Assembly (NCBI GenBank): GCA_910580045.1
Contig: CAJTXF010000049.1
Coordinates: 7,384-19,331, forward strand
Reading direction: 5' to 3'
DNA length: 11,948 nucleotides
Source: an uncultured Eubacteriales bacterium
GTDB lineage: Bacteria; Bacillota; Clostridia; Oscillospirales; Acutalibacteraceae
Each line of letters begins with the position of its first letter. The stretch's first letter is position 1. A program made the position numbers and the translations under genes. The notes beneath the pieces were generated by a model. It saw nothing but the letters and a program-made list of their open reading frames with translations. It was not told the DNA's origin and ran no database searches. Below are positions 1-6,639 of this stretch, piece after piece.

Positions 1-24
1 CCGGCTGCCGCGCATACTGAAAGC

Positions 25-35
25 AAGGAGGGGTG
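25..35 (+). promoter_or_regulatory. Shine-Dalgarno site of the response regulator
   Basis: AAGGAGGGGTG lies nine bases (counted from the end of AAGGAGG) before the ATG at 41 and fixes that start. A TGA at 34-36 overlaps this site in one frame and another frame stops at 18-20, so the last codons of an upstream gene may be present. Too little is visible to tell. No promoter is visible in the first 40 bases. Confidence 0.8.
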
Positions 36-40
36 AGCCC

Positions 41-730
41 ATGGCTTCCAATAAAATACTGATTGTGGATGACGACACCAATATCTGCGAGCTGCTCCGG
101 CTCTACATCGAGAAGGAGGGCTTTACTGCGGAGCTGGCCCAGGACGGGGAGAACGCCTTAAAGAAGTTTGAGAGCTTTGCCCCGGACCTTGTCCTTCTGG
201 ACATTATGCTGCCCGGGCTGGACGGCTGGCAGGTCTGCCGGGAGATACGCAAAAAATCCGCCTGTCCCATCATTATGCTTACAGCCAAAGGCGAGGTGTT
301 CGACAAAGTGCTGGGCCTGGAGCTGGGGGCGGATGACTATGTGGTCAAGCCCTTTGAGACCAAAGAGGTGGTGGCCCGCATCAACGCGGTGCTCCGCCGC
401 AGCGGCAGGGCCAAGGCGGACGACAGCAAGGAGGTCTCTTATGACAACCTGGTCATTAACCTGACCAATTACGAGCTGAAGGTAAAGGGCGTGCAGGTGG
501 ACACGCCCCCCAAGGAGATGGAGCTTATCTATCACCTGGCCTCTAACCCCAACCGGGTGTTTACCCGGGACCAGCTGCTGGACGAGGTGTGGGGCTTTGA
601 CTACTATGGGGACAGCCGCACAGTGGACGTGCATATTAAGCGCCTGAGAGAAAAGCTGGAGGGGGTCTCTGACAAGTGGACCCTAAAAACCGTGTGGGGC
701 GTGGGCTATAAATTTGAGGCAAAGGACTGA
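41..730 (+). CDS. OmpR/PhoB-family response regulator
   Basis: This is a 229-residue cytoplasmic DNA-binding response regulator. The receiver domain (about residues 4-118) shows the acidic cluster D10-D12, the phospho-acceptor D54 in a DLVLLDIMLPG context, the switch threonine T81 and the conserved lysine K103 in VVKPF. The C-terminal winged-helix domain (about 132-226) has the family motifs TPPKEMELI, VFTRDQLLDEVWG, SRTVDVHIKRLREKL and the final VWGVGYKFE. Length and layout are typical of the PhoB/WalR/ResD group. It is followed after eight bases by a histidine kinase, its obvious partner, and then by an HtrA protease. I infer that it is phosphorylated by that kinase and may control this operon. 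The regulon cannot be read from the sequence, so no specific symbol is given. Confidence 0.96.
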   Translation: MASNKILIVDDDTNICELLRLYIEKEGFTAELAQDGENALKKFESFAPDLVLLDIMLPGLDGWQVCREIRKKSACPIIMLTAKGEVFDKVLGLELGADDYVVKPFETKEVVARINAVLRRSGRAKADDSKEVSYDNLVINLTNYELKVKGVQVDTPPKEMELIYHLASNPNRVFTRDQLLDEVWGFDYYGDSRTVDVHIKRLREKLEGVSDKWTLKTVWGVGYKFEAKD

Positions 731-738
731 GCCGGGCT

Positions 739-2382
739 GTGCAGAAAAGTATATTCCGGCGGTATCTGAGCATTACTATGGCCATCATTTTGCTGAGCTT
801 CACGGTGCTGGGCGGAATGATGATGACCTTTTTCGGCCGGTTCTGGGTGGAGGAAAAGAAAGAGCTGCTCTCTCAGAACGCCAATTCCATCGCTGAAATT
901 GCCAGCCGGTTTTTAACTGAAAAGAGCCCCGGCAAGTTCGAGCTGCAGGCAGACACTCTCACTGGCTTTATCGCCAGCTTTTCCACCAGCATTGGGGCGG
1001 ATATTTTTATCACGGACCTGGACGGCCGGGTGCTGCTGGGCAATTTTGCCGACAGCAAGCTGGAGAGCCCCAAGGAGGCCCCGGCCTTTTATGTGGACCA
1101 GGCAGCGGCAGGAATGTATGAGGGCCGGGGGGATTTTGGCGGCCTGTACCGGGAGAAGTATTACATCATCGGCGTGCCCATGAGCGTGCAGGAGGGGGGG
1201 CTCTGTGTGGGCGCGGTGTTTGCCGCCACCAGCCCCGGCGCCATGAACGCCACGCTGATGGGGGCCTTAAAGATGTTCCTGGCAGCGGCCCTGGTGACCC
1301 TGGTGGTGACCTTCTGCGTGGTGGGCTTTTTTGCCTACCGGCTGGTCAAGCCCCTGCGGCTGATGTCCCTGGCGGCCCGCTGTCTGGGCTCCGGCGACTT
1401 CTTGGTGCGGGTGCCTGTGCAGAGCGCGGACGAGCTGGGCCAGCTGGCAGCCTCCTTTAACCATATGGCAGATTCCCTCTCCAACTCGGAGGGGATGCGC
1501 AGGAGCTTTATTGCCAATGTGTCCCATGAGCTGAAAACCCCCATGACCACCATTGCTGGGTTTATTGACGGCATCCTGGACGGGACCATCCCCCAGGGGG
1601 AGCAGGAGAAATACCTGCGCATTGTCTCAGACGAGGTGAAGCGGCTCTCCCGGCTGGTCAAGTCTATGCTGGACTTGTCCCGGATTGACAGCGGGGAGAT
1701 GAAGCTGCACCCCACTGATTTTGACATTACCCACACAGTGGTGACCACCCTGCTTACTTTTGAGCAGCGCATTGACGAGCGGCAGATTGAAATCCAGGGC
1801 CTGGAGGAGGCCTCGCCTGTCCAAATCTATGGGGACAAGGACCTTTTGCACCAGGTGGTGTATAATCTGGTGGAAAACGCGGTAAAATTTACCAATCCGG
1901 GGGGGACCATCCGGGTGCTGACCGCGGACAGTGTGGACAGGACCACTGTGGTGATTGAGAACAGCGGCCAGGGCATTTCCGCAGACGATTTGCCCATGGT
2001 GTTTGAAAGATTCTATAAGGCAGACAAGTCCCGCAGCCGGGACAAAAACGGCATGGGCCTGGGGCTGTACCTGGTGAAGACCATTTTGAACCTGCACGGG
2101 GGGAATATCCAGGTCAAATCCGTCCAGGGCCAGTTCTGCCGGTTTGAGTTCTGGGTCCCCAAGCCCCAGGAGACGCCCAGGATAAAGGATAGCCAGCCCA
2201 AGACCAAGGAAAGTGTGCTCCGGCTGAAGGAGCCCCGGTTCCGGAGTAAATTAGGGAAAGGCGGCAGGGGAGAGAAGCGCGCCTCTCCGCCCCAGGGCGC
2301 CAAAGAGAAGGATGAGCCCAAAGCCAGTGAGGACCAGGAAACAGGAAGCACGGAAAGAGAAGGAAAGGAGCAGGGAAAATGA
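739..2382 (+). CDS. Membrane sensor histidine kinase (HAMP, HisKA, HATPase_c)
   Basis: This 547-residue kinase starts at a GTG with a rather distant AAAGGA (721-726). The next in-frame ATG (codon 14) lies inside the first membrane segment and has no ribosome site. Order: TM1 about 10-31, an extracytoplasmic sensor region about 32-174, TM2 about 176-200, a HAMP domain to about 250, and a DHp helix with the phospho-acceptor H263 in NVSHELKTPM. The ATPase domain follows, with N-box N380 (LVENAVKF), an F-box (VFERFYKAD) and G2 (GMGLGLYLVK). The G1 box reads NSGQG, with Asn in place of the usual Asp of DxGxG. After about residue 475 comes a roughly 70-residue tail rich in Lys, Glu, Arg and Pro that is not part of the kinase fold. 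It overlaps the protease gene by four bases (ATGA), implying translational coupling. A signal from the envelope is likely; the ligand is unknown. Confidence 0.95.
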   Translation: MQKSIFRRYLSITMAIILLSFTVLGGMMMTFFGRFWVEEKKELLSQNANSIAEIASRFLTEKSPGKFELQADTLTGFIASFSTSIGADIFITDLDGRVLLGNFADSKLESPKEAPAFYVDQAAAGMYEGRGDFGGLYREKYYIIGVPMSVQEGGLCVGAVFAATSPGAMNATLMGALKMFLAAALVTLVVTFCVVGFFAYRLVKPLRLMSLAARCLGSGDFLVRVPVQSADELGQLAASFNHMADSLSNSEGMRRSFIANVSHELKTPMTTIAGFIDGILDGTIPQGEQEKYLRIVSDEVKRLSRLVKSMLDLSRIDSGEMKLHPTDFDITHTVVTTLLTFEQRIDERQIEIQGLEEASPVQIYGDKDLLHQVVYNLVENAVKFTNPGGTIRVLTADSVDRTTVVIENSGQGISADDLPMVFERFYKADKSRSRDKNGMGLGLYLVKTILNLHGGNIQVKSVQGQFCRFEFWVPKPQETPRIKDSQPKTKESVLRLKEPRFRSKLGKGGRGEKRASPPQGAKEKDEPKASEDQETGSTEREGKEQGK

Positions 2383-4016
2383 ATGAGAATGAGCAGCACC
2401 AGGAGCAGCCAGGCCAGGAGGCAGGAGGGACTGGGCCAGTGGAGCCTATGCCCCCAGAGTATCAGGAGCCCTTGATGCCCCATTGGGTCCAGCCGGCGGA
2501 GGCGGCGCCCCCAGAGGCAGTGCCCCCGCAGCAGGCGCCCCAGCCCCAGCAGGCCTATTATTATCCAGCCCAGGGGGCGCCATATCAGCCCGGCCCGCAA
2601 TACCAGCCAGTGCAGCCATCCCAGCAGCCCTATGGGAGCTATCCGGGGTATCCGCCCTATGCCCAGCCCCAGCCCTATCCCCAGGCATACCCCCAGCCCC
2701 AGCCGGGCCAGCCCTTCTACCCGGGGCAGCCCTATCCCGGCCCTTGGGCATACCAGGTCCAGGGGGCCCGGATAAAAAAGAAAATGTCCGGCAAGGTGAA
2801 GGCGTTTCTCTGGATACTGGGCATCCTCACTGGGGCTATGCTGGTTTTCTTCACTGTGTATCTGGCCTTGAGCGTCAATACCAAGCCCTTTGTGAGCTAC
2901 GATGATTCCTACTCCTTTGACGAAAGGGATGGGGAGGAGGATGAGACCCCGCCAATCATTGAGCCTGGAGAGGAGGAGGACGTCCAGTCCGCGCCCTCCC
3001 GCCCCCAGGTGGACGTGACCCCCAATACAGAGGGGATTCAGATAGCGGAGCGGCCCCAGGGAGACACCCTGGACGCGGAGGCTGTGTATAACCGGGTGGT
3101 GCCCTCCACCGTGACAGTTTCAGGAGAGCTGGAGCGGGAGGGCCAAACCAGCGAGAGCACAGGGACAGGGATTATTGCCACCAGCGATGGATATATTATC
3201 ACAAACTCCCATGTGGTGCTCAACTCCAAGAGCACCCTGGTGACAGTCACCACCTATGACGGCCAGGAGTATGAGGCCGTGGTGGTGGGTGTGGACCGGA
3301 CCACAGACCTTGCAGTGCTGAAAACCAATGACTATGGGTTCATTCCCGCGGAGTTTGGGGACGCCTCCCAGCTCTCTGTAGGCGAGTGGGTCATGGCCAT
3401 CGGCAACCCTGGGGGCGAGCGGTTCTCCAGCTCCCTGACCCGGGGCATCATCTCCGGCCTGGACCGGGAGGTGGGCAAGTACAGCGAGAACGGCATGACC
3501 TATATCCAGACTGATGCAGCCATCAACCCGGGCAACTCCGGGGGCCCGCTGGTAAACATGTACGGCCAGGTGGTGGGCATCAACTCCTCCAAAATCATCA
3601 CAGAGGGATACGAGGGCATGGGCTTTGCCATCCCGGTGAGCAGTGCCCAGCCCATTATCAATGAGCTGCTCTCCGGCGGGTATATCAAGGGCCGCACCCG
3701 GCTGGGGATTATGTGCATGGAGGTCAGCTCCACCATGGCCCAGATGACCGGTACCCCCCGGGGCCTGCGGATTACTGCCATCAATGAGGACAGCGGCTTT
3801 GCGGGCAGCGGCGCTCAGGAGGGGGATATCATCACTGCCATTGATGGGGAGAAGGTGGAGAGCCTGCGGGAGGTGTCCAACCTGCTGCTGCGCTATGAGC
3901 CCGGCGACCAGGTGACCATCACCCTGTACAGGCCCAGTGAGAGCTTTATTACCGGAGGCCAGGAGCTGGACGTGACCATTACCCTGCTGGAAGACAAAGG
4001 CGAGACCCAAGATTAA
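2379..4016 (+). CDS. htrA: Membrane-anchored HtrA/DegP-type serine protease with PDZ domain
   Basis: This 545-residue trypsin-like protease (family S1C) should degrade or refold damaged proteins outside the membrane. The first ~125 residues are low-complexity and rich in Pro, Gln and Tyr, with no signal peptide. A basic KKKMSGK stretch then precedes one TM segment (about 138-164), so the N-terminus should be cytoplasmic and the protease external. An acidic linker (about 180-200) leads to the protease domain. The catalytic triad is H278 (ITNSHVV), D310 (TTDLAVLK) and S387 (NPGNSGGPLV). A PDZ domain spans about 440-535 (GAQEGDIITAIDGEKV). The ATG overlaps the kinase stop and has AAAGGAG at 2364-2370, eight bases upstream. 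Co-transcription with a two-component system suggests an envelope-stress role like the CssRS/HtrA pairing of Bacillus; that link is inference. The long Pro/Gln/Tyr N-terminus is unusual. Confidence 0.94.
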   Translation: MNENEQHQEQPGQEAGGTGPVEPMPPEYQEPLMPHWVQPAEAAPPEAVPPQQAPQPQQAYYYPAQGAPYQPGPQYQPVQPSQQPYGSYPGYPPYAQPQPYPQAYPQPQPGQPFYPGQPYPGPWAYQVQGARIKKKMSGKVKAFLWILGILTGAMLVFFTVYLALSVNTKPFVSYDDSYSFDERDGEEDETPPIIEPGEEEDVQSAPSRPQVDVTPNTEGIQIAERPQGDTLDAEAVYNRVVPSTVTVSGELEREGQTSESTGTGIIATSDGYIITNSHVVLNSKSTLVTVTTYDGQEYEAVVVGVDRTTDLAVLKTNDYGFIPAEFGDASQLSVGEWVMAIGNPGGERFSSSLTRGIISGLDREVGKYSENGMTYIQTDAAINPGNSGGPLVNMYGQVVGINSSKIITEGYEGMGFAIPVSSAQPIINELLSGGYIKGRTRLGIMCMEVSSTMAQMTGTPRGLRITAINEDSGFAGSGAQEGDIITAIDGEKVESLREVSNLLLRYEPGDQVTITLYRPSESFITGGQELDVTITLLEDKGETQD

Positions 4017-4029
4017 GCAAAAACCCGAC

Positions 4030-4148
4030 GGCCAGCCAAGCGCCGCCAGAGAAGCCGAACATCCAATTCCGCCGGTTTTGGGAATGGAGCCGCGGCTCCA
4101 TTCTCAAAAGCGCCGGAGAGGCGGACTGGCTTTCCGAAACGCTGGGCC
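4030..4148. repeat. Long imperfect inverted repeat around a 22-bp perfect palindrome
   Basis: The core is a perfect palindrome at 4082-4103: left half GAATGGAGCCG, right half its exact complement. Pairing continues outward with TTTTG (4076-4080) to CAAAA (4105-4109), CCGCC (4069-4073) to GGCGG (4120-4124), AAGCC (4052-4056) to GGCTT (4128-4132), and GGCCAGC (4030-4036) to GCTGGGCC (4141-4148, one bulge). No run of T follows the core, so it does not look like a standard terminator. It starts 13 bases after the htrA stop. It could be a dispersed palindromic element, an mRNA-end stabilising structure or a protein-binding site. The rest of the gap to 4224 shows nothing I recognise. Confidence 0.6.
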
Positions 4149-4224
4149 CTAGACGTTCCCGGAAGATGCCGCTGCACCTTTCTTTGCTCCGTGCGAGCCG
4201 TCAGGTTTATCTTAAATACGAACG

Positions 4225-4264
4225 ACCCCGGCTGGGCGGAAGTCTCCCTGCCGGGGTTTTCTTT
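4225..4264 (+). terminator. Intrinsic terminator between htrA and the ECF sigma gene
   Basis: ACCCCGGC (4225-4232) pairs with GCCGGGGT (4250-4257). After one T-T mismatch, three inner G-C pairs continue the stem (4234-4236 with 4246-4248). It is followed at once by TTTTCTTTT. This is a convincing intrinsic terminator on the plus strand. It sits about 210 bases after the htrA stop, so the three-gene operon would carry a long structured 3' end. It should isolate the ECF sigma gene from upstream transcription. Confidence 0.8.
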
Positions 4265-4282
4265 TCAAAAATATTATCCCGG

Positions 4283-4322
4283 AACCTGTAACCACCCCAG
4301 ACCAGCTGGCGTGATACAGGTT
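4283..4322 (+). promoter_or_regulatory. Candidate autoregulated ECF-type promoter inside an inverted repeat
   Basis: TGTAAC (4287-4292) and CGTGA (4310-4314) are separated by 17 bases, which matches the -35/-10 pattern of ECF promoters in Bacillus (TGAAAC or TGTAAC, N16-17, CGTA or CGAC). The promoter is bracketed by an exact 8-bp inverted repeat, AACCTGTA (4283-4290) and TACAGGTT (4315-4322), with the palindrome CCAGCTGG (4302-4309) in the spacer. It lies 33 bases before the sigma gene start. Self-activation by the encoded sigma factor is the expected arrangement but is inferred. The inverted repeat could be an operator or an RNA hairpin. Confidence 0.45.
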
Positions 4323-4340
4323 GAGTGGACACTCATAAAG

Positions 4341-4349
4341 AAGGAGGGA
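4341..4349 (+). promoter_or_regulatory. Shine-Dalgarno site that sets the ECF sigma start at GTG 4355
   Basis: AAGGAGGGA ends five bases before an in-frame GTG at 4355, an ideal ribosome site. An earlier in-frame GTG at 4325 has no ribosome site and would place this purine run inside the coding sequence, so 4355 is preferred. Confidence 0.8.
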
Positions 4350-4354
4350 GAAAG

Positions 4355-4915
4355 GTGGAGGATGAGAGGATTGTGGAGCTGTTTTTAACCCGGGATGAGA
4401 CGGCTCTCAGCCGGACAGCGGAGAAATACGGCCCCAAGCTGCGGGGCCTGGCCAACAACCTGCTGCGGGATGCCCAAGCTGCCGAGGAGTGTGAAAACGA
4501 CACCTATCTGCAGGCCTGGAATGCCATACCGCCCCATGAGCCCAGGGACTATCTGTTCCCGTTTTTGGCCAAGATTGTCCGGCGGCTGGCCATTGATTTG
4601 TGCAGGGCCCGGCACCGCAAGAAGCGCAGTGCGCCTCTTGTCCAGCTGACCAAGGAGCTGGAGCAGTGCATTCCGGACGGGGAGAGTGCCCAGAGTCAGG
4701 CGGACGGGCTGTTTTTGGCAGAGACTGTCAGCCGCTATCTGCGCACCCTGCCGGAGGAACCCCGGAATATCTTCATCCGGCGGTACTGGTATATGGATTC
4801 TGTAGCGCAGATTGCGGAGCGGTTCGGGGCAGGTCAGAGCAAGGTGAAGACCTCCCTCTACCGCACCCGGAACGGCCTGCGGGAATACCTTTCAAAGGAG
4901 GGATACGATTTATGA
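4355..4915 (+). CDS. ECF-type RNA polymerase sigma factor
   Basis: This 186-residue protein has the two-domain layout of extracytoplasmic-function sigma factors. Region 2 (about residues 25-92) includes AEECENDTYLQAWNAI and FPFLAKIVRRLAIDLCRARHRKK. Region 4 (about 128-182) includes LPEEPRNIFIRRYWY and a helix-turn-helix, VAQIAERFGAGQSKVKTSLYRTRNGLREYL, typical of -35 recognition. There is no region 3. The stop overlaps the start of the next gene (ATGA at 4912-4915), so sigma and its membrane partner are translationally coupled, as is usual for sigma/anti-sigma pairs. It should direct RNA polymerase to a small regulon, probably including its own promoter just upstream. The inducing signal is unknown. 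The GTG at 4355 is chosen on its ribosome site; starting at 4325 would add ten residues. Confidence 0.93.
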   Translation: MEDERIVELFLTRDETALSRTAEKYGPKLRGLANNLLRDAQAAEECENDTYLQAWNAIPPHEPRDYLFPFLAKIVRRLAIDLCRARHRKKRSAPLVQLTKELEQCIPDGESAQSQADGLFLAETVSRYLRTLPEEPRNIFIRRYWYMDSVAQIAERFGAGQSKVKTSLYRTRNGLREYLSKEGYDL

Positions 4916-6336
4916 AAATACAAAACGGGGAAGAGTTTTTAGAAAAGCTGGGCAATCTTGAGCCGGATTTGGTGGCAGAGGCTGACCGCCCGCCCGAGCT
5001 GGCAGTCCGGCGGCGGGGCCCAGGCATCGGCACCTGGATTGCCGCAGCGGCCTGCCTGTGCGTGCTGTGCCTGCCCATGATTCTGCGTGCGGCGTTCCCC
5101 CCGCCCTCGGGGAGTGCGGGGATAGAGGATGCTGCCGCAGGCGACGCGGAGACCTCTCACCAGATAGAGGCAGCCCAGGCCGAGGGCGGCGCGGACGAGG
5201 GCGGCGCGAAGGCCGATACCGAGGCGGAGATGGAAAAGAGCGCGGAGACCTTCACCGCAGGGAACACCTCCTACCACCCTGGCCCGGACGGCTGGGAGCT
5301 GACTGTTTTCTATCAGGACTATGTGGATTCCCTTCCAGGAGGCCTGCCCGCCAAGTACTATTTTATCAACAACAGCCAGGAGGCAGGGGAGAAGGAGCTG
5401 TGGGACGAGACTTTGGAGAGCGACTTCGGCGTGGAGTACGCCTACGACACAGCGGAAGACCTGCTCCCCCCCATAGAGGGCTATTGGGCACCCCATGTGT
5501 TCCCGGAGTTTGCCGGCACGGAAAGCCAGCTTCCCTCCCGGCTGTGCTTCCAGTGGGACAAAGACGGGGAGTATATGCTCACAGGCTATATCACGGTCAA
5601 CGTGGTGGAGCAGCCGGAAGAAATCCTGCCAAAGGACCAGGAAAACCTCCGGGCTTATATGAAGAAGTACGGTCAGACCATTGTGGAGCGGGATGGCCTG
5701 GAAATCACCGCTTTGGGCGGGATTGACACGGATAAGACCCTGAGCTTCTGGCAGAACGGCTATTTCTACCGTATCTACGGGGGCAAGGATGCGGACATGG
5801 AGGCCATGGTTCAGCTGCTGAATTGGCTGCTGGAGGGGGACTTCCAGCTGGCGGACTACCCGAAGGATCGGGCCCAGGCCCTGGGCCGCCTGCAGGACTA
5901 CCCGGACGCCTTTGCCGGGTACTACCCCACGGATTCCCGGTGGGTGCCAAAGGCGGAGAAGGGGATTCTGGAGATGGAGGGGGGCACTCCCGTGTCGTTG
6001 GGGCTGGACTATAGGACAGATTCAGAGGGGCATCTGGTCACCTACTGGATTGTGGGCACAGCAGAGTATGCTGAGACAGAGCTACAGTATGAAGCGCTCT
6101 CCAAGCCTCTGCCGGAGCTGAGCCAGGCGGACGTGATGGACTATCTGGCCAGTATGCGGGACAAAGGCAAGCGCTACTTCTCCTTCTGGTGGAGCGAAGA
6201 GCTGAAAGCTGTGTTCTGGTACCGGGAAGGCACCGGGGACCAGGAAATCTGGGAGTTCATCCAGTATCTCCAAAGCGATGAGGTAAAGACAGAGCGGATG
6301 ATTGGTGACATTGTAGAGCTGGTGCCCTACACCTAA
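4912..6336 (+). CDS. Single-pass membrane protein, probable anti-sigma factor of the ECF sigma
   Basis: This 474-residue protein is encoded directly behind the ECF sigma gene with an ATGA overlap and a good AAAGGAGGG at 4894-4902. Residues 1-38 are a short cytoplasmic part containing EEFLEKLGNLEPDLVAEA, like the short N-terminal helices of Clostridia anti-sigma proteins as I recall them. One TM helix follows at about 39-62. A low-complexity Ala/Glu/Gly/Asp linker runs to about 115, with a duplicated EGGADEGGA. A large external region of about 350 residues then follows. It contains LSFWQNGYFYRIYGG, reminiscent of the external domains of DUF4367-type anti-sigma proteins, and many aromatic residues. 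No zinc-binding HxxxCxxC motif is seen, so it is not a ZAS-type anti-sigma factor. Function is inferred from position and topology. The reading frame is open further upstream (from 4600) but that part overlaps the sigma gene. Confidence 0.8.
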   Translation: MKIQNGEEFLEKLGNLEPDLVAEADRPPELAVRRRGPGIGTWIAAAACLCVLCLPMILRAAFPPPSGSAGIEDAAAGDAETSHQIEAAQAEGGADEGGAKADTEAEMEKSAETFTAGNTSYHPGPDGWELTVFYQDYVDSLPGGLPAKYYFINNSQEAGEKELWDETLESDFGVEYAYDTAEDLLPPIEGYWAPHVFPEFAGTESQLPSRLCFQWDKDGEYMLTGYITVNVVEQPEEILPKDQENLRAYMKKYGQTIVERDGLEITALGGIDTDKTLSFWQNGYFYRIYGGKDADMEAMVQLLNWLLEGDFQLADYPKDRAQALGRLQDYPDAFAGYYPTDSRWVPKAEKGILEMEGGTPVSLGLDYRTDSEGHLVTYWIVGTAEYAETELQYEALSKPLPELSQADVMDYLASMRDKGKRYFSFWWSEELKAVFWYREGTGDQEIWEFIQYLQSDEVKTERMIGDIVELVPYT

Positions 6337-6343
6337 AATCGAA

Positions 6344-6383
6344 AAACCCGGCTGTTTGAGGAAAACAGCCGGGTTTCCTTTTT
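6344..6383 (+). terminator. Strong intrinsic terminator after the ECF sigma/anti-sigma operon
   Basis: A perfect 14-bp stem, AAACCCGGCTGTTT (6344-6357) with its complement at 6363-6376, closes a GAGGA loop. It is followed by CC and five T residues. It begins seven bases after the stop codon of the membrane protein. The A-rich left flank could also give weak termination on the minus strand, but no gene there would use it. Confidence 0.93.
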
Positions 6384-6418
6384 GCTTTCTCACTTAACAT
6401 AATTTTTCTTCCTCTTGT

Positions 6419-6425
6419 TTCGGCA
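6419..6425 (-). promoter_or_regulatory. Possible Spo0A box upstream of spoIIE
   Basis: Read on the minus strand this is TGCCGAA, flanked by T and A as TTTGCCGAAA. It agrees with the 0A-box consensus TGNCGAA. It lies about 107 bases before the TATAAT box, rather far for direct activation. A seven-base match can occur by chance, so this is only a candidate, made more credible by the sporulation gene downstream. The rest of 6384-6504 shows only a short direct repeat, GCGCCAAA at 6433 and 6461. Confidence 0.3.
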
Positions 6426-6504
6426 AATCCATGCGCCAAAGCGCCTCTCTGCGGGGACAAGCGCCAAATCCTCCTGGAAACATCCCATTTCCCGCACCCT
6501 CCAT

Positions 6505-6537
6505 CCGACGTTTCTTTTTGAGGAGACGAGGTATAAT
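6505..6537 (+). promoter_or_regulatory. spoIIE: Candidate spoIIE promoter with TATAAT and long spacer
   Basis: A perfect -10 box TATAAT occupies 6532-6537. No TTGACA-like box is found at 16-18 bases. CCGACG lies at 6505-6510, 21 bases upstream. Its minus-strand reading CGTCGGA matches five of seven bases of a Spo0A box (TGTCGAA). In Bacillus subtilis, spoIIE and spoIIG have SigA promoters with overlong spacers that Spo0A~P activates, so this layout fits a Spo0A-dependent promoter. The TATAAT is seen directly; the Spo0A link is inference. Transcription would leave a leader of about 95 bases before the start codon. Confidence 0.4.
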
Positions 6538-6625
6538 GGCCCCATCGCCCGCATATAGGGTGACATAATTTAGAGGGCTTACTCCTTGGCGCAACCCGGG
6601 CCGCAAAGGAGCGGCAGGCTCTTAC

Positions 6626-6633
6626 AAGGGGTG
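6626..6633 (+). promoter_or_regulatory. spoIIE: Shine-Dalgarno site that sets the spoIIE start at 6640
   Basis: AAGGGGTG ends six bases before ATG 6640. The frame stays open back to a TTG at 6586, but no ribosome site precedes that codon. A nearby ATG at 6636 is out of frame and leads only to a short ORF inside spoIIE. Confidence 0.65.
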
Positions 6634-6639
6634 TTATGG

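Noticed and set aside
1194..1200. Run of seven G residues in the kinase sensor region as a phase-variation tract
   Set aside because: The run is short and no comparative evidence is available; the reading frame is intact.
4325..4354. Earlier GTG start for the ECF sigma factor
   Set aside because: It has no ribosome site and would place the AAGGAGGGA purine run inside the gene.
4191..4388. 65-residue plus-strand ORF before the sigma gene
   Set aside because: It crosses the terminator and the ECF promoter, overlaps the sigma gene and has no ribosome site.
4600..4911. Upstream extension of the anti-sigma reading frame
   Set aside because: It overlaps the ECF sigma gene in another frame; the ATG at 4912 has an ideal ribosome site and ATGA coupling.
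6394..6606. 70-residue minus-strand ORF in the spoIIE upstream region
   Set aside because: TTG start without a ribosome site, covers the spoIIE promoter region, and shows no recognisable features.
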